The position numbers were made by a program, and so were the translations under genes. The notes beneath the pieces are model-generated. The model made no database searches. It was given only the letters and a program-made list of their open reading frames with translations, and had not been told where the DNA came from. A stretch of 34,634 nt of DNA, taken from Myxococcota bacterium (lineage in GTDB: Bacteria > Myxococcota_A > Polyangia > JAAYKL01). Positions 10,053 through 18,253 of the stretch are shown one piece after another (positions within the stretch are counted from its first letter, which is position 1; each line of letters opens with the position of its first letter). The DNA is taken from NCBI GenBank assembly GCA_028278265.1, contig JANQET010000213.1, forward strand, positions 1 to 34,634, written 5' to 3'.

Positions 10053-11219
10053 ATGCGCATTTTAGTTGTAGATGATGACAATCCCACGAGAAAACTCGTT
10101 GAGATCTTTCTGACAAAATGGGGTTACGAATTTGCTTCGGCGCGAGACGGTGCTGAGGCTTGGGAAATTTGGCAAAAAGAGACGTTCGATCTGATTATCT
10201 CCGATTGGCTGATGCCCGAGATGGACGGACCGGAGCTATGCCGACGAATTCGCAGCGTCGAGCGGGAAGGCTATACCTACTTCATCCTCTGCTCGGTTCG
10301 GGGGAGCACCGAGCATATTGTCGAGGGCATCGAAGCGGGAGCGGATGACTACATCATCAAACCGTTCGAACAAGCAGAACTGAAAGTTCGCATCGAAGCG
10401 GGACGGCGGTTGCTCGATCGGGAGCGCTCCCATGCTTCGATCACCGCCCGCCTCAAGAGAGGACTCGAACAGGCCGCCGTGACCCTGACCGGCATGCTCC
10501 CGGTGCCGCGCACCGGACCGGACATGCAAATCGACTGGCTGTTTCGCCCCTGCTCGATCATCGGCGGCGACTTGTTCAACGTGCTCGCCGTGGACGAAAA
10601 GCATGTGGTGGTCTATGCCATTGACGTCTCCGGGCACGGAGTGGCTTCGGCCCTCTTTGCGGTAACCCTGGGCAACATGCTGCTTCCCAGACCCCAAATC
10701 GGTGAGTTCAACGCTCACCACGCGTCGCGATCCAATCAATTCTCCTGGAATTGCTCTCCCCTGCGGGTGGTCTCGACGCTGTCCGAGCGCTTTCCCTTCG
10801 AACATCCGACCAATATGTACTCAACCCTGTTCTACGCGGTGATCGAACGACAGACACTGAAGATGAGCTGGGTCCGCGCCGGTCACCCGCCGCCGCTGGT
10901 GGTCAGCAACTCCAACAAGTACTTGCTCGAGGACGGGGATCCGCCGATCGGGCTCTTCCCCGAATACGAGTTTACCGAACACACAACCCACCTGCACCGA
11001 GGGGATCGTCTCTACCTTTACTCCGACGGCATCACCGAGGCCAAGGCACCCGATGCCGAGTTGTTCGGCGCCGATCGGCTGATCTCACTGCTGTGCAACA
11101 GCACCCCGGACCAACCATTGGGCGATGTGGTACGACAAGTGGACAACGCTGTGCTGGAACACCGGGGTGATGATCAATTCGACGATGATCTCAGTCTGTT
11201 GGCCGTGGAGATGATTTAA
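10053..11219 (+). CDS. response regulator with PP2C (RsbU/SpoIIE-type) phosphatase output
   Basis: Protein of 388 residues. A CheY-like receiver domain (about 1-120) has acidic D7-D9, phosphoacceptor D51 and K103. A short helical linker leads to a PPM/PP2C serine phosphatase domain (about 155-385). Metal-binding landmarks are GGD at 171-173, D191 in DVSGHG, a YSDGITEA segment and a C-terminal DDDLSLL. Such proteins dephosphorylate a STAS antagonist when the receiver is phosphorylated. The STAS gene lies 30 bases beyond its stop codon in convergent orientation, and the matching kinase is next. The nearest well-known functional parallel is SypE acting on SypA. The receiver's kinase is not identified, although an orphan hybrid kinase lies at 4745-6487. 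Confidence 0.92.
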   Translation: MRILVVDDDNPTRKLVEIFLTKWGYEFASARDGAEAWEIWQKETFDLIISDWLMPEMDGPELCRRIRSVEREGYTYFILCSVRGSTEHIVEGIEAGADDYIIKPFEQAELKVRIEAGRRLLDRERSHASITARLKRGLEQAAVTLTGMLPVPRTGPDMQIDWLFRPCSIIGGDLFNVLAVDEKHVVVYAIDVSGHGVASALFAVTLGNMLLPRPQIGEFNAHHASRSNQFSWNCSPLRVVSTLSERFPFEHPTNMYSTLFYAVIERQTLKMSWVRAGHPPPLVVSNSNKYLLEDGDPPIGLFPEYEFTEHTTHLHRGDRLYLYSDGITEAKAPDAELFGADRLISLLCNSTPDQPLGDVVRQVDNAVLEHRGDDQFDDDLSLLAVEMI

Positions 11220-11249
11220 CGCTGCTGAGAAGTTGCTTCTACTAAAGAT

Positions 11250-11609
11250 CTACTCTGTTGCCGGCGGGGAAGACTTGATGCTCTCCAGCGCCTGATCGAC
11301 CGAATCAAAAATACTGATCGCTTTGTCGAGCCGCAGGAGATGAAACACCTCCCGGGGCTGCTTATTGAGGTGGGCGATTTTGGTGTCGCCGCCCTGTGCT
11401 CGGGTCCGTTTGAACAGCGACACGATGGCGCCCACACCTGAGCTGTCGATCAAGCTCAAATCGATCAGGTTGAGAATGATGTACGGGGTGCGAGCAGAAA
11501 TCAGCTCTTCGATGGTCGGCTTGATCGTCCCGGCGGTGATCGCATCCAGTTGTCCCTTGAGCGAGATGATTACCGAGTTTCCCCTAGTCTCCTGCGTGAA
11601 TTCGAGCAT
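11250..11609 (-). CDS. STAS domain anti-sigma factor antagonist (RsbV/SpoIIAA-like)
   Basis: Protein of 119 residues consisting of one STAS domain. The phosphorylation motif IDSSGVG is at about residues 54-60, as in RsbV and SpoIIAA. In its family it is phosphorylated by a GHKL kinase such as the one encoded just upstream (11645-12115) and dephosphorylated by a PP2C phosphatase such as the one encoded convergently (10053-11219). The unphosphorylated form would bind the kinase or another target. No sigma factor gene is nearby, so the target may not be a sigma factor. Confidence 0.92.
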   Translation of the reverse strand: MLEFTQETRGNSVIISLKGQLDAITAGTIKPTIEELISARTPYIILNLIDLSLIDSSGVGAIVSLFKRTRAQGGDTKIAHLNKQPREVFHLLRLDKAISIFDSVDQALESIKSSPPATE

Positions 11610-11644
11610 CCCTCAGTCTTCAACCCAGCACCTGCATCGAGGTA

Positions 11645-12115
11645 CTAGGAGCACTGGCTTTCGTCCGGCCTAGCGTGTTTCAAGTCGCGGGTCATCCTGA
11701 GCGCGTTCGCCCGTCCCTCGCTACTTGGTTTGTAATCCAGTTCGTTCATGAACGAACGCATGATGTAGAGTCCCATGCCGGATTCACTCAGCGGATCGAG
11801 CGCCGGCATCTCCTCGCTCAAGTTGAAAGTATCGCCATCATCCTGTAGTTCGATGATGAGCTGGCCTTCAGTGACCTCGACGATGACGAGGATGTCCCGT
11901 TCGGTGATCCCCTCGCCCCCGTGAGAGGTCAAGTTGTTAAACGCTTCGTTGAACGCCGAGATGACCTGATAGCCGAATTCCTCCGGCTCACCGCATTCCT
12001 CCAGGCGCGTGCAAATGTGTCGGACCAGTGCGCCGACGATATCGCGCGACGCCAGTTTGCACGGCACCAAAATTGAAATTCGGTTGTTTCTCTTGCGTTT
12101 CATAGCGTTCGACAT
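11645..12115 (-). CDS. RsbW-like anti-sigma factor serine kinase
   Basis: GHKL-fold ATPase of about 156 residues. The N box is NEAFNNLTSHG. The G1 box is DDGDTFN, and a GMGLYIM segment forms the G2 loop, so ATP binding looks intact. It is predicted to phosphorylate the adjacent STAS protein and to bind a partner protein in a partner switch. The open frame continues upstream to a TTG at 12202, but that stretch is AT-rich and compositionally unlike the domain. I therefore prefer the ATG at 12115 or the one at 12103 (MKRKR). Neither has a clear Shine-Dalgarno. The stop lies 35 bases upstream of the STAS start, so the two are probably one transcript. Confidence 0.88.
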   Translation of the reverse strand: MSNAMKRKRNNRISILVPCKLASRDIVGALVRHICTRLEECGEPEEFGYQVISAFNEAFNNLTSHGGEGITERDILVIVEVTEGQLIIELQDDGDTFNLSEEMPALDPLSESGMGLYIMRSFMNELDYKPSSEGRANALRMTRDLKHARPDESQCS

Positions 12116-12270
12116 TATAGCACAAACAAGAATGAGCTGATCAAAAATACAGTTATTAAATGAACTATCATTCGACGATAAAAGATATCTAAAAAAAGGC
12201 AAGCAAGAAAAAAGCCGGCGATTTCTATTAAAAACGAGGCAACCGTCACTTCATCGGAACCGAGACAAAG

Positions 12271-12987
12271 ATGAATCGCACTGTAAAATTCGCCAAAAGA
12301 GCCATCGATATCATGGTCGGTTCTTCTTGCATTCTCGGTACCGCGCCGCTGATGTTGGGTATCTCCTTCTTGGTCAAAACAACCTCCAAGGGACCGGTCT
12401 TCTACAAACAACGACGAGCGGGAATGATTCGCGACGCCAACGGCAAACGAGCGGCCGAATTCTGGGTCTACAAGTTCAGAACGATGGTCAACGATGCCGA
12501 AAAGAAAACCGGCGCCGTCCTCTCGCAGAAGGGGGATCCGCGGGTCACCAAAATCGGACGCCTGCTCCGGGCCACCCGTCTCGACGAGCTGCCCCAGTTC
12601 ATCAACGTGCTGCGCGGCGAGATGAGTGTGGTCGGACCCCGACCCGAACGACCCGAGCTGGTGGAGAACCTCAGTTTGGCGATCCCCTTTTTCGAAGAGC
12701 GCATGCGATACGTCAAGCCCGGCATCACCGGACTGGCCCAAATCAAACTGACCTACACCGGCGGCCTTCCCGACGACAGTGAGTTGTCGACGATCAAGGA
12801 CACCCTGCTCAACCCGTTTGATCTAGAGGAACTCAAAGGCGCCCTCGCCGACGATATGCGGATGAAGCTGCTCTACGACCTGGCCTACAGTGCCTCGCTG
12901 GAGAGCTTCACCACGTTTCTCAAAACCGATTTGGATATCATCATGAAAACACCGGCGGTGATGTTTCTATCCCGCACCGGCCAGTGA
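12271..12987 (+). CDS. exopolysaccharide priming sugar-phosphate transferase (PF02397 type)
   Basis: Protein of 238 residues of the bacterial sugar transferase family. These enzymes transfer a sugar-1-phosphate from a nucleotide sugar to undecaprenyl phosphate and start repeat-unit assembly at the inner membrane. One hydrophobic re-entrant helix (about 11-36) precedes the catalytic domain, as in monotopic PglC-type enzymes. The larger WbaP/WcaJ multi-helix N-terminus is absent. Motifs seen are GPVFYKQRR (41-49), KFRTM (68-72), the catalytic DE pair in DELPQ (105-109) and VVGPRPERPE (120-129). It is on the strand opposite the polymer genes, and its last 21 bases overlap the end of the flippase gene. 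The sugar is not predictable. Confidence 0.93.
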   Translation: MNRTVKFAKRAIDIMVGSSCILGTAPLMLGISFLVKTTSKGPVFYKQRRAGMIRDANGKRAAEFWVYKFRTMVNDAEKKTGAVLSQKGDPRVTKIGRLLRATRLDELPQFINVLRGEMSVVGPRPERPELVENLSLAIPFFEERMRYVKPGITGLAQIKLTYTGGLPDDSELSTIKDTLLNPFDLEELKGALADDMRMKLLYDLAYSASLESFTTFLKTDLDIIMKTPAVMFLSRTGQ

Positions 12988-14235
12988 GGCATCGCCCTTC
13001 TCCTGACCGCGACCTCTTTTTTTGAGCTTGGCCACCACTATCGCGCTCAACAAAATGCCGACGGCCACGGTCTCCGAGCAGAGCGTTGCGCTCGCCGCCC
13101 CCACCCCTTGGTAGAGGGGAATCAGCAGAATATTGAGGGTCAGATTGATCGTCGCGCTCACCCCGTGACTCCAGGGCACGACCTTTTCCATGCCGATGGC
13201 GATGAGATAGGTGTTGGCAAACACGTGAATGCAGTGAAAACCGGCGGTGACCAGGAGGATTCGAATGATCGGAATCGCCGGTGCATACTCCGGGCCGACG
13301 AGAACGTTGATGATCACGTCCGCCAAAAAAATGGCCGCGAAGACGACACAGATCACCACCCCGACCGGAAACAACACAAACAGCCGCCGTCCCAGGGTCA
13401 TCCGGTCGTCCTCGATCGCGCGCAACAACCCGGGGTAGAGTGCGGTTGAAACATTGAGCGAACCCTGTACAACCGCACTGACCACTTTGAACGCAATGCC
13501 GTAATAGCCGACAATTGCGTTGGTGGTTAAATACTTCAACAACAGCGCATCCGACCGCACAGAGATAACACCGAACACCGAGCCGATACCGAGCTTTGAT
13601 CCACTGCGCCAGAGTTTGAGCAAGGTCGACTTGCTGAATCGAGGCCAGGCGGTAAACAGATATTTGTTGACGACAAAGGCCCGACCCAGGGTCAACACCG
13701 CGGCGCCGGCGACGCTGGCCGAAATAGCCAGGTAGAGGTTCTTCTCCAGGCCACCCCACACAACGATCGCCAACAGGACAACCCGCGAGATGATCATTAC
13801 CGGCAGATCCCGGTGAGACGAAGCGAGGGCCAGGATGGCGTGTTGGAACAGCATCGAGATGCCGTTCACCAGGAGGGAGGCCAACACCAGCCAAACCGCA
13901 ACGAACGACTGAGAGGTCAACCCCATCACCACCCCCACCACGGTGGCGATGAGCACGGCGATCACCGATCCGGCGAGCCAAACCACCAGCGTGCCAGCGA
14001 GGATCTCTTGGGGATTCTCCTTCTCCAAGGCGTACATGCGGATGGCGATCTCACCGGTGCCGAAGTGAATGAACAGGGACAAAACGGCCGCCAGGGCAAA
14101 GGCGAACACATAGTCACCCATCGCATCCGGTCCGAGCATCCGGGCGACGACAATCCAGGCGACCATCGTGCTAACCAGCTCGGTTCCTTGAACACACATC
14201 GTGTAGACCGACGGAGGTAACTTGGGGAATCTCAT
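12967..14235 (-). CDS. Wzx-like polysaccharide flippase (MOP superfamily)
   Basis: Polytopic membrane protein of 422 residues with roughly 12 hydrophobic segments. It resembles RfbX/Wzx-type oligosaccharide flippases, which move undecaprenyl-linked repeat units to the periplasmic face. The N-terminal pattern of a short cytoplasmic start, a long first helix and an RMLGPDAMGDY segment is typical of the family. The start codon overlaps the stop of the polymerase gene in an ATGA arrangement (14232-14235), so the two are translationally coupled. It is the last gene of the minus-strand exopolysaccharide operon and overlaps the convergent priming transferase. Confidence 0.88.
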   Translation of the reverse strand: MRFPKLPPSVYTMCVQGTELVSTMVAWIVVARMLGPDAMGDYVFAFALAAVLSLFIHFGTGEIAIRMYALEKENPQEILAGTLVVWLAGSVIAVLIATVVGVVMGLTSQSFVAVWLVLASLLVNGISMLFQHAILALASSHRDLPVMIISRVVLLAIVVWGGLEKNLYLAISASVAGAAVLTLGRAFVVNKYLFTAWPRFSKSTLLKLWRSGSKLGIGSVFGVISVRSDALLLKYLTTNAIVGYYGIAFKVVSAVVQGSLNVSTALYPGLLRAIEDDRMTLGRRLFVLFPVGVVICVVFAAIFLADVIINVLVGPEYAPAIPIIRILLVTAGFHCIHVFANTYLIAIGMEKVVPWSHGVSATINLTLNILLIPLYQGVGAASATLCSETVAVGILLSAIVVAKLKKRGRGQEKGDASLAGAG

Positions 14236-15587
14236 GTTGTGTCTTCTTTATCGAGGTCCAAAATGTTAATCCAAATCGCTGCCTGGGCGTGCACGATGTA
14301 GACGAAGAACGTCCAGCAATGGGAGATGAACGACATTGCCACAAGCACACTGATTTGAGAAGCAAAAGAGCTCTTTTTGATCACGTTGACCAGCACTGAG
14401 GGATCGTCCATTTTGGCGTTCTGCATCCGCCATCCCCCCCTCAGGGTGAGGTACACCAGCATCATCCAGGGAATGAACCCCAAAAATCCCGTCTCAGCCA
14501 ACGCCTTGATGAACGAGTTGTGCGCGTCGATGGGCTGCCAAATCGGCGTGCCCCGCTGATACCGCAAGTAATTATCGGGAAACATGCCGAAGCCCACACC
14601 GAGGATGGGGTTGCGATAGGTCATGCGCGCGCCGGCGCCCCAGGCGACCAGTCGCACTTCGGCGGACTCGTCGATCCCCCCTGACAACTCTTCCATCCCG
14701 CCACTGCGACGCTCGGTCATTCCCGAAAACAAGACCACGCCGACCAGCACCGCGCCCAGCAAACTGAACAAGACCACCTTGCTCTTGATGCGCTTGTACA
14801 ACAGCACGCCGAGACCGGCGACCAGGGCCAACGTGCCGCCTCGGGATTGGGTGGCAACAATGCCGCCAATCACCGCGATCGACATCAACAAAAAGGCCAG
14901 GCGAACCCAACCCCGAGTATCCAAAAAACCGGTGACCAGGAAGGGCACGATGATCAAGAAGACCAACGCCAAATCGTTGGGATCCCCCAGTGATCCGTGA
15001 TCGCTGATACTGGCGCGGGTTCCCTCGACGAGGTTGGTGCCGTACATCGACAACCAGATGGCGTAGACCCCCAACCCGGTGATCACCAAGGCGACGGTAA
15101 ACTGGAACAACAAGCCGTGTTTGGGCGAGGTGACCAGGTTGATCGCAATGAGGAAGAAGATGATCACTTTGATATAGGCCTCGGTAAAGAACTCGAAGCT
15201 CTGCTCCCTGTCGGTACTGACCACCGAGGACATCAGCACCACCACCATCAGGATGAGCAGCCATTTGGTGTGTTTGGATTGGACGAAGGTCAAATCCCGG
15301 TCGACAATTTTGGCCAGAAACAGAAATCCGATCGACGCGGCCATAAAAATTTTACCCGTGGATAATCGGGCTATTTCCGGGTGAAATTCGGTGATGCGCG
15401 ACAACAGCATCACCAGGAACAACAGCAAAAAAACGATGGGGTAACGAATACCGAGATAGGCACCCCAGGCGAGGACCATCAGCATCAACGAGGCGAGCGG
15501 ATGAACCACCGCAGCGACGAGGGCCAACAGCACCGACCCGCCAATCAGGCACAGATACCCGCTACTTTTTAAGAGCGCCTCTCGCAT
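14232..15587 (-). CDS. Wzy-like O-antigen/exopolysaccharide polymerase
   Basis: Polytopic membrane protein of 451 residues, very hydrophobic, with about 11-12 helices and a large periplasmic loop in the C-terminal third. That loop contains the HNSFIKALAETGFLG stretch typical of the Wzy_C / O-antigen ligase family. In this operon, with a flippase and a Wzz-type protein, polymerase is a better reading than O-antigen ligase. It lies 41 bases downstream of the Wzz-like gene and overlaps the flippase by four bases. No clear ribosome site precedes the ATG, so translation may depend on coupling. Confidence 0.85.
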   Translation of the reverse strand: MREALLKSSGYLCLIGGSVLLALVAAVVHPLASLMLMVLAWGAYLGIRYPIVFLLLFLVMLLSRITEFHPEIARLSTGKIFMAASIGFLFLAKIVDRDLTFVQSKHTKWLLILMVVVLMSSVVSTDREQSFEFFTEAYIKVIIFFLIAINLVTSPKHGLLFQFTVALVITGLGVYAIWLSMYGTNLVEGTRASISDHGSLGDPNDLALVFLIIVPFLVTGFLDTRGWVRLAFLLMSIAVIGGIVATQSRGGTLALVAGLGVLLYKRIKSKVVLFSLLGAVLVGVVLFSGMTERRSGGMEELSGGIDESAEVRLVAWGAGARMTYRNPILGVGFGMFPDNYLRYQRGTPIWQPIDAHNSFIKALAETGFLGFIPWMMLVYLTLRGGWRMQNAKMDDPSVLVNVIKKSSFASQISVLVAMSFISHCWTFFVYIVHAQAAIWINILDLDKEDTT

Positions 15588-15628
15588 GGTGACACACGTC
15601 CGATTTCCCGTCCCCAGACCGGCGATCG

Positions 15629-17128
15629 TCAGTCACGGGTGCTCTGACCGAACTCGTAGAGTCGCGGCAGGACACCCATCACTTTGGCGTCGGTAAAGGC
15701 TTCGACTTCATCGATACTGCGGACCCGATCGTTGACCAGTTCCCCCACGATGATGAAGGAGACACCGAACATGACACCGATGACCACCCCCAGCGCGATC
15801 AGAATCGACAGGGTCAGGCCCACCGGAGAAGTGGGCATGCGGGGCGCTTCGATCAGCACAATCTGCTTGTCCTCGTCGTACATCGACAGGGCTTTGGTGA
15901 CCCGGGAATCCTCGTACTTCTCGAGCAGCGTGGTATAGGTGCTTTGCTTGACCTGGTAGTCCCGCATCAACCCGGCCAGGGTGCGTTCGGTCGTGGCGAA
16001 CGATTTGACCGAGGAGAGCGTGTCCTTGCCGTGGTTGCGCAATGAGGAAACCGTCCCCTCAAGGGAGGCGATTTCCGCGTTGAGCGCCTTGTACTCCAGC
16101 AGATCACTGGTCACGATATCACTGGTGCGGTTCTCCACGGTCGATCCCTCTGCCGCCCCTGAGGAAGAAGAGACCCCGGTCTGCATCTTTGCCGCGCTCT
16201 CCAGCGCACCCAAATTGAGATCTCCCCCTTTCAAATTCGCCGCTTCCCGCTCGGCGGTGAGCTGTTTGATGTGCTCTTTGAGGGAAACGATCTCCGGATG
16301 ATTTTCATTGTAAATCGCGCGGAGCTCACCGAGCCGGGTCCGCGACTCGATCAAGCTCGCTTCCAGCTCCCGGGCAATCGGGTTGTACAGGCGCAACCGT
16401 TGTTCGTAGTTGCGCTTGCGCATCCTCGCCGCGCGCAGATCGGTCTGCGCTTGAAGCAGCGACGCCTGGGTGTTCATGTAAGAGTTCAGGTTGGCCTGAA
16501 ACACCTCGGGCAGCTCGCTGACATTTTCCTGTTTGAACGTCTCGATCTGATTCTCGATATCGGTCAGCGATTGGCGCACCTCGTCAAGCTGGGATTTCAA
16601 GAACCGGCTGGCCTCTTCGAGGGATTGTTTTTGGGGCCGCAACATGGCGTCGATCAACACATCGACGAGGATTCTCAACCCCCGGTAGACCCGCTCCGAC
16701 GATCCGCCGGTCAACTGGATATTGACCAATCCCCCGCCCAACCCGTAGACGCTGATCTGCCCACGCAATTTGTCGATCGCTTGATCCAACTCCTTGGGGG
16801 CGACGTTTTCATCGACATCGCCCAAGTGCTTGAGCACCGATTCCAACGTCAACCGGCTGCGCAAAATAGCCTGAATCACCGGCAGACGTTGCTGCACGGT
16901 CCAGGGCACCTGCATGTCCTCTAAGAACGGATTGACCGAAATGCTCTCTTGGACGAGCACCTGCGCCGTCGCGTTGTATTTTTTGGGCAACCACCCCTCA
17001 GCGACGAGCAGTGCGGCCGGGACGAGCACCATCGGCACCACCACGTAACGCCAACGGTAGCCTATTGCCGCGAGCAAATGCCGAATGTTGAGCCCAATCG
17101 GTTTTGACGTACCGCCCATCTCAACCAT
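15629..17128 (-). CDS. Wzz/GumC-like polysaccharide co-polymerase
   Basis: Inner-membrane chain-length regulator of 499 residues. The first transmembrane helix is at about 27-45. A large periplasmic region is rich in coiled coil (about 200-300). A second helix at about 437-462 is preceded by the proline-containing PRMPTSPVG stretch typical of Wzz proteins. The C-terminal tail is only about 35 residues, so no tyrosine kinase is fused. The kinase-like domain is instead the separate protein encoded just upstream, whose end overlaps this start by 8 bases. The start could be the ATG at 17128 or the one three codons later (17119). A role in controlling polymer length and coupling to the exporter is expected from the family. 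Confidence 0.9.
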   Translation of the reverse strand: MVEMGGTSKPIGLNIRHLLAAIGYRWRYVVVPMVLVPAALLVAEGWLPKKYNATAQVLVQESISVNPFLEDMQVPWTVQQRLPVIQAILRSRLTLESVLKHLGDVDENVAPKELDQAIDKLRGQISVYGLGGGLVNIQLTGGSSERVYRGLRILVDVLIDAMLRPQKQSLEEASRFLKSQLDEVRQSLTDIENQIETFKQENVSELPEVFQANLNSYMNTQASLLQAQTDLRAARMRKRNYEQRLRLYNPIARELEASLIESRTRLGELRAIYNENHPEIVSLKEHIKQLTAEREAANLKGGDLNLGALESAAKMQTGVSSSSGAAEGSTVENRTSDIVTSDLLEYKALNAEIASLEGTVSSLRNHGKDTLSSVKSFATTERTLAGLMRDYQVKQSTYTTLLEKYEDSRVTKALSMYDEDKQIVLIEAPRMPTSPVGLTLSILIALGVVIGVMFGVSFIIVGELVNDRVRSIDEVEAFTDAKVMGVLPRLYEFGQSTRD

Positions 17129-17879
17129 CCTTTTTCAGTGAAGCGGCGGTGGTATCGCTCGCCGCGGCGGGCGGGTGAGAAGAGGTCGATGTCGAGCCCG
17201 TGATATTGACCATCTTGGAGACCGCCACGGTTTCCGCGACAAACGCCGGTTCGCTCCGTTGACCGACCGGTAGCGCCGAATCGGAGGTCCTGTCCGAGGC
17301 CGTCTCCTCCTCAGTGTCTGAACCGCTGGGTTCGGCAGTCGTCGGTTCCAGGGCGATCTCATTGAGAGTGCGCGGCGCCGTTCGGCCGATGCCGAATCGC
17401 CGCTTGAGGCGCGGAATGATATGCTCGAACGGCGGTGCGCTTCGCTCATTCCACAACAACCAGACGTGCTGAATGTGATAGGTCTTCAACCAGTCGACCA
17501 GGCGCTTCAACTCCTTGTGCCGGGTATGGCGTACCAGAACGATCACGACCGCGGCGTCAAAGGCGTTGAGCCATCGCTCCGGCAAGGTGTGCAATCCGTC
17601 AATATCCGAATACGCAGGCCCGTGGACGATCACCATCTGGTCCCGATAGTCATCGGGTGACGCCTCTTTGAGTTGAGCACCCTCCAGGGGAATGAAGAGG
17701 TTCTCGCCCATCTTTTCCAACTCGTTGTACAAGCCGTTGATGAAGGTCGCTTTGCCGTCCCCACTGCCGAACGAGGTTACCAGCACCTTGGTCGCCTCGA
17801 CGCTCTGAACGTGGGAGACGAATTGTTTGGCCAACCGCCGCAGACTCATCTGCTGTTTGATCCAGAGGGGATTAGTCAT
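17121..17879 (-). CDS. degenerate BY-kinase/CpsD-like P-loop protein
   Basis: Protein of 252 residues in the position where bacterial tyrosine kinases (CpsD, CapB, Wzc C-terminus) usually occur. The fold is recognisable, with TSFGSGDGKAT at residues 35-45 aligning with the usual TSxxPGxGKST Walker A. However, the Mg-binding Ser/Thr is Ala44. The Walker A' acidic strand is replaced by LFIPLEGA (61-68), and the Walker B Asp is replaced by His in IVHGPAY (84-90). The C-terminal 80 residues are low in complexity (Thr, Ser, Ala, Pro) and lack a tyrosine cluster. It is therefore probably not an active kinase but a structural partner of the Wzz-like protein. It overlaps both neighbours by 8 bases. 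Confidence 0.72.
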   Translation of the reverse strand: MTNPLWIKQQMSLRRLAKQFVSHVQSVEATKVLVTSFGSGDGKATFINGLYNELEKMGENLFIPLEGAQLKEASPDDYRDQMVIVHGPAYSDIDGLHTLPERWLNAFDAAVVIVLVRHTRHKELKRLVDWLKTYHIQHVWLLWNERSAPPFEHIIPRLKRRFGIGRTAPRTLNEIALEPTTAEPSGSDTEEETASDRTSDSALPVGQRSEPAFVAETVAVSKMVNITGSTSTSSHPPAAASDTTAASLKKDG

Positions 17880-18252
17880 TTGCCTGGGCCGTATCGGGAA
17901 TTTCCCTTGGTGGACGGGCAGGTTTTTTTTGTGGCGGCGGAAGGAGCGTGAGATTGGCCCTTTCGTCGACCCAGATCAACCATCCCTTCCCGTCGTGAGT
18001 CCAGGGACAGCTGGTCTGCCCTTCGGGGATCGCCTCAACGCGGTGAACCCCGCGGGAGGTCTTGAGCTCGGTTTCGTCACCGTAATCGAGCGCACCGATC
18101 TCCTTGTTGTCCATCTTGAGCAACACCCGTTGATGGGTTGGGTCCTGGTGCCGAATGGTGATCTTGGGCGCACATGCCACACACAAAACGAGTGCTGTGA
18201 CGCAAACGACGAGCAATGATTGCGATAACAAGTGGGATATCTTGAGTGCCAC
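17872..18252 (-). CDS. small predicted lipoprotein in the exopolysaccharide operon
   Basis: Protein of about 126 residues. I place the start at the GTG at 18252, which has a good upstream ribosome site (AGGGGAG) and begins two bases after the exporter gene ends. The open frame extends upstream to 18369, but only inside the exporter gene. The N-terminus is a signal sequence with a hydrophobic core ending at cysteines 24 and 27 (LVLCVAC), which suggests lipidation, although the lipobox is not ideal. The rest is polar and ends in a proline-rich tail. I recognise no family. Its place between exporter and kinase-like genes suggests a periplasmic accessory of polymer export. Confidence 0.65.
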   Translation of the reverse strand: MALKISHLLSQSLLVVCVTALVLCVACAPKITIRHQDPTHQRVLLKMDNKEIGALDYGDETELKTSRGVHRVEAIPEGQTSCPWTHDGKGWLIWVDERANLTLLPPPQKKPARPPREIPDTAQAND

Positions 18253-18253
18253 G

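Noticed and set aside
11228..11240. An AGAAG-TTG-CTTCT hairpin between the phosphatase and STAS genes as a terminator
   Set aside because: The stem is only five weak pairs and no T-run follows on either strand.
12116..12202. N-terminal extension of the RsbW-like kinase to a TTG at 12202
   Set aside because: The extra 29 residues are encoded by AT-rich intergenic-type sequence, have no ribosome site and match no part of the GHKL fold.
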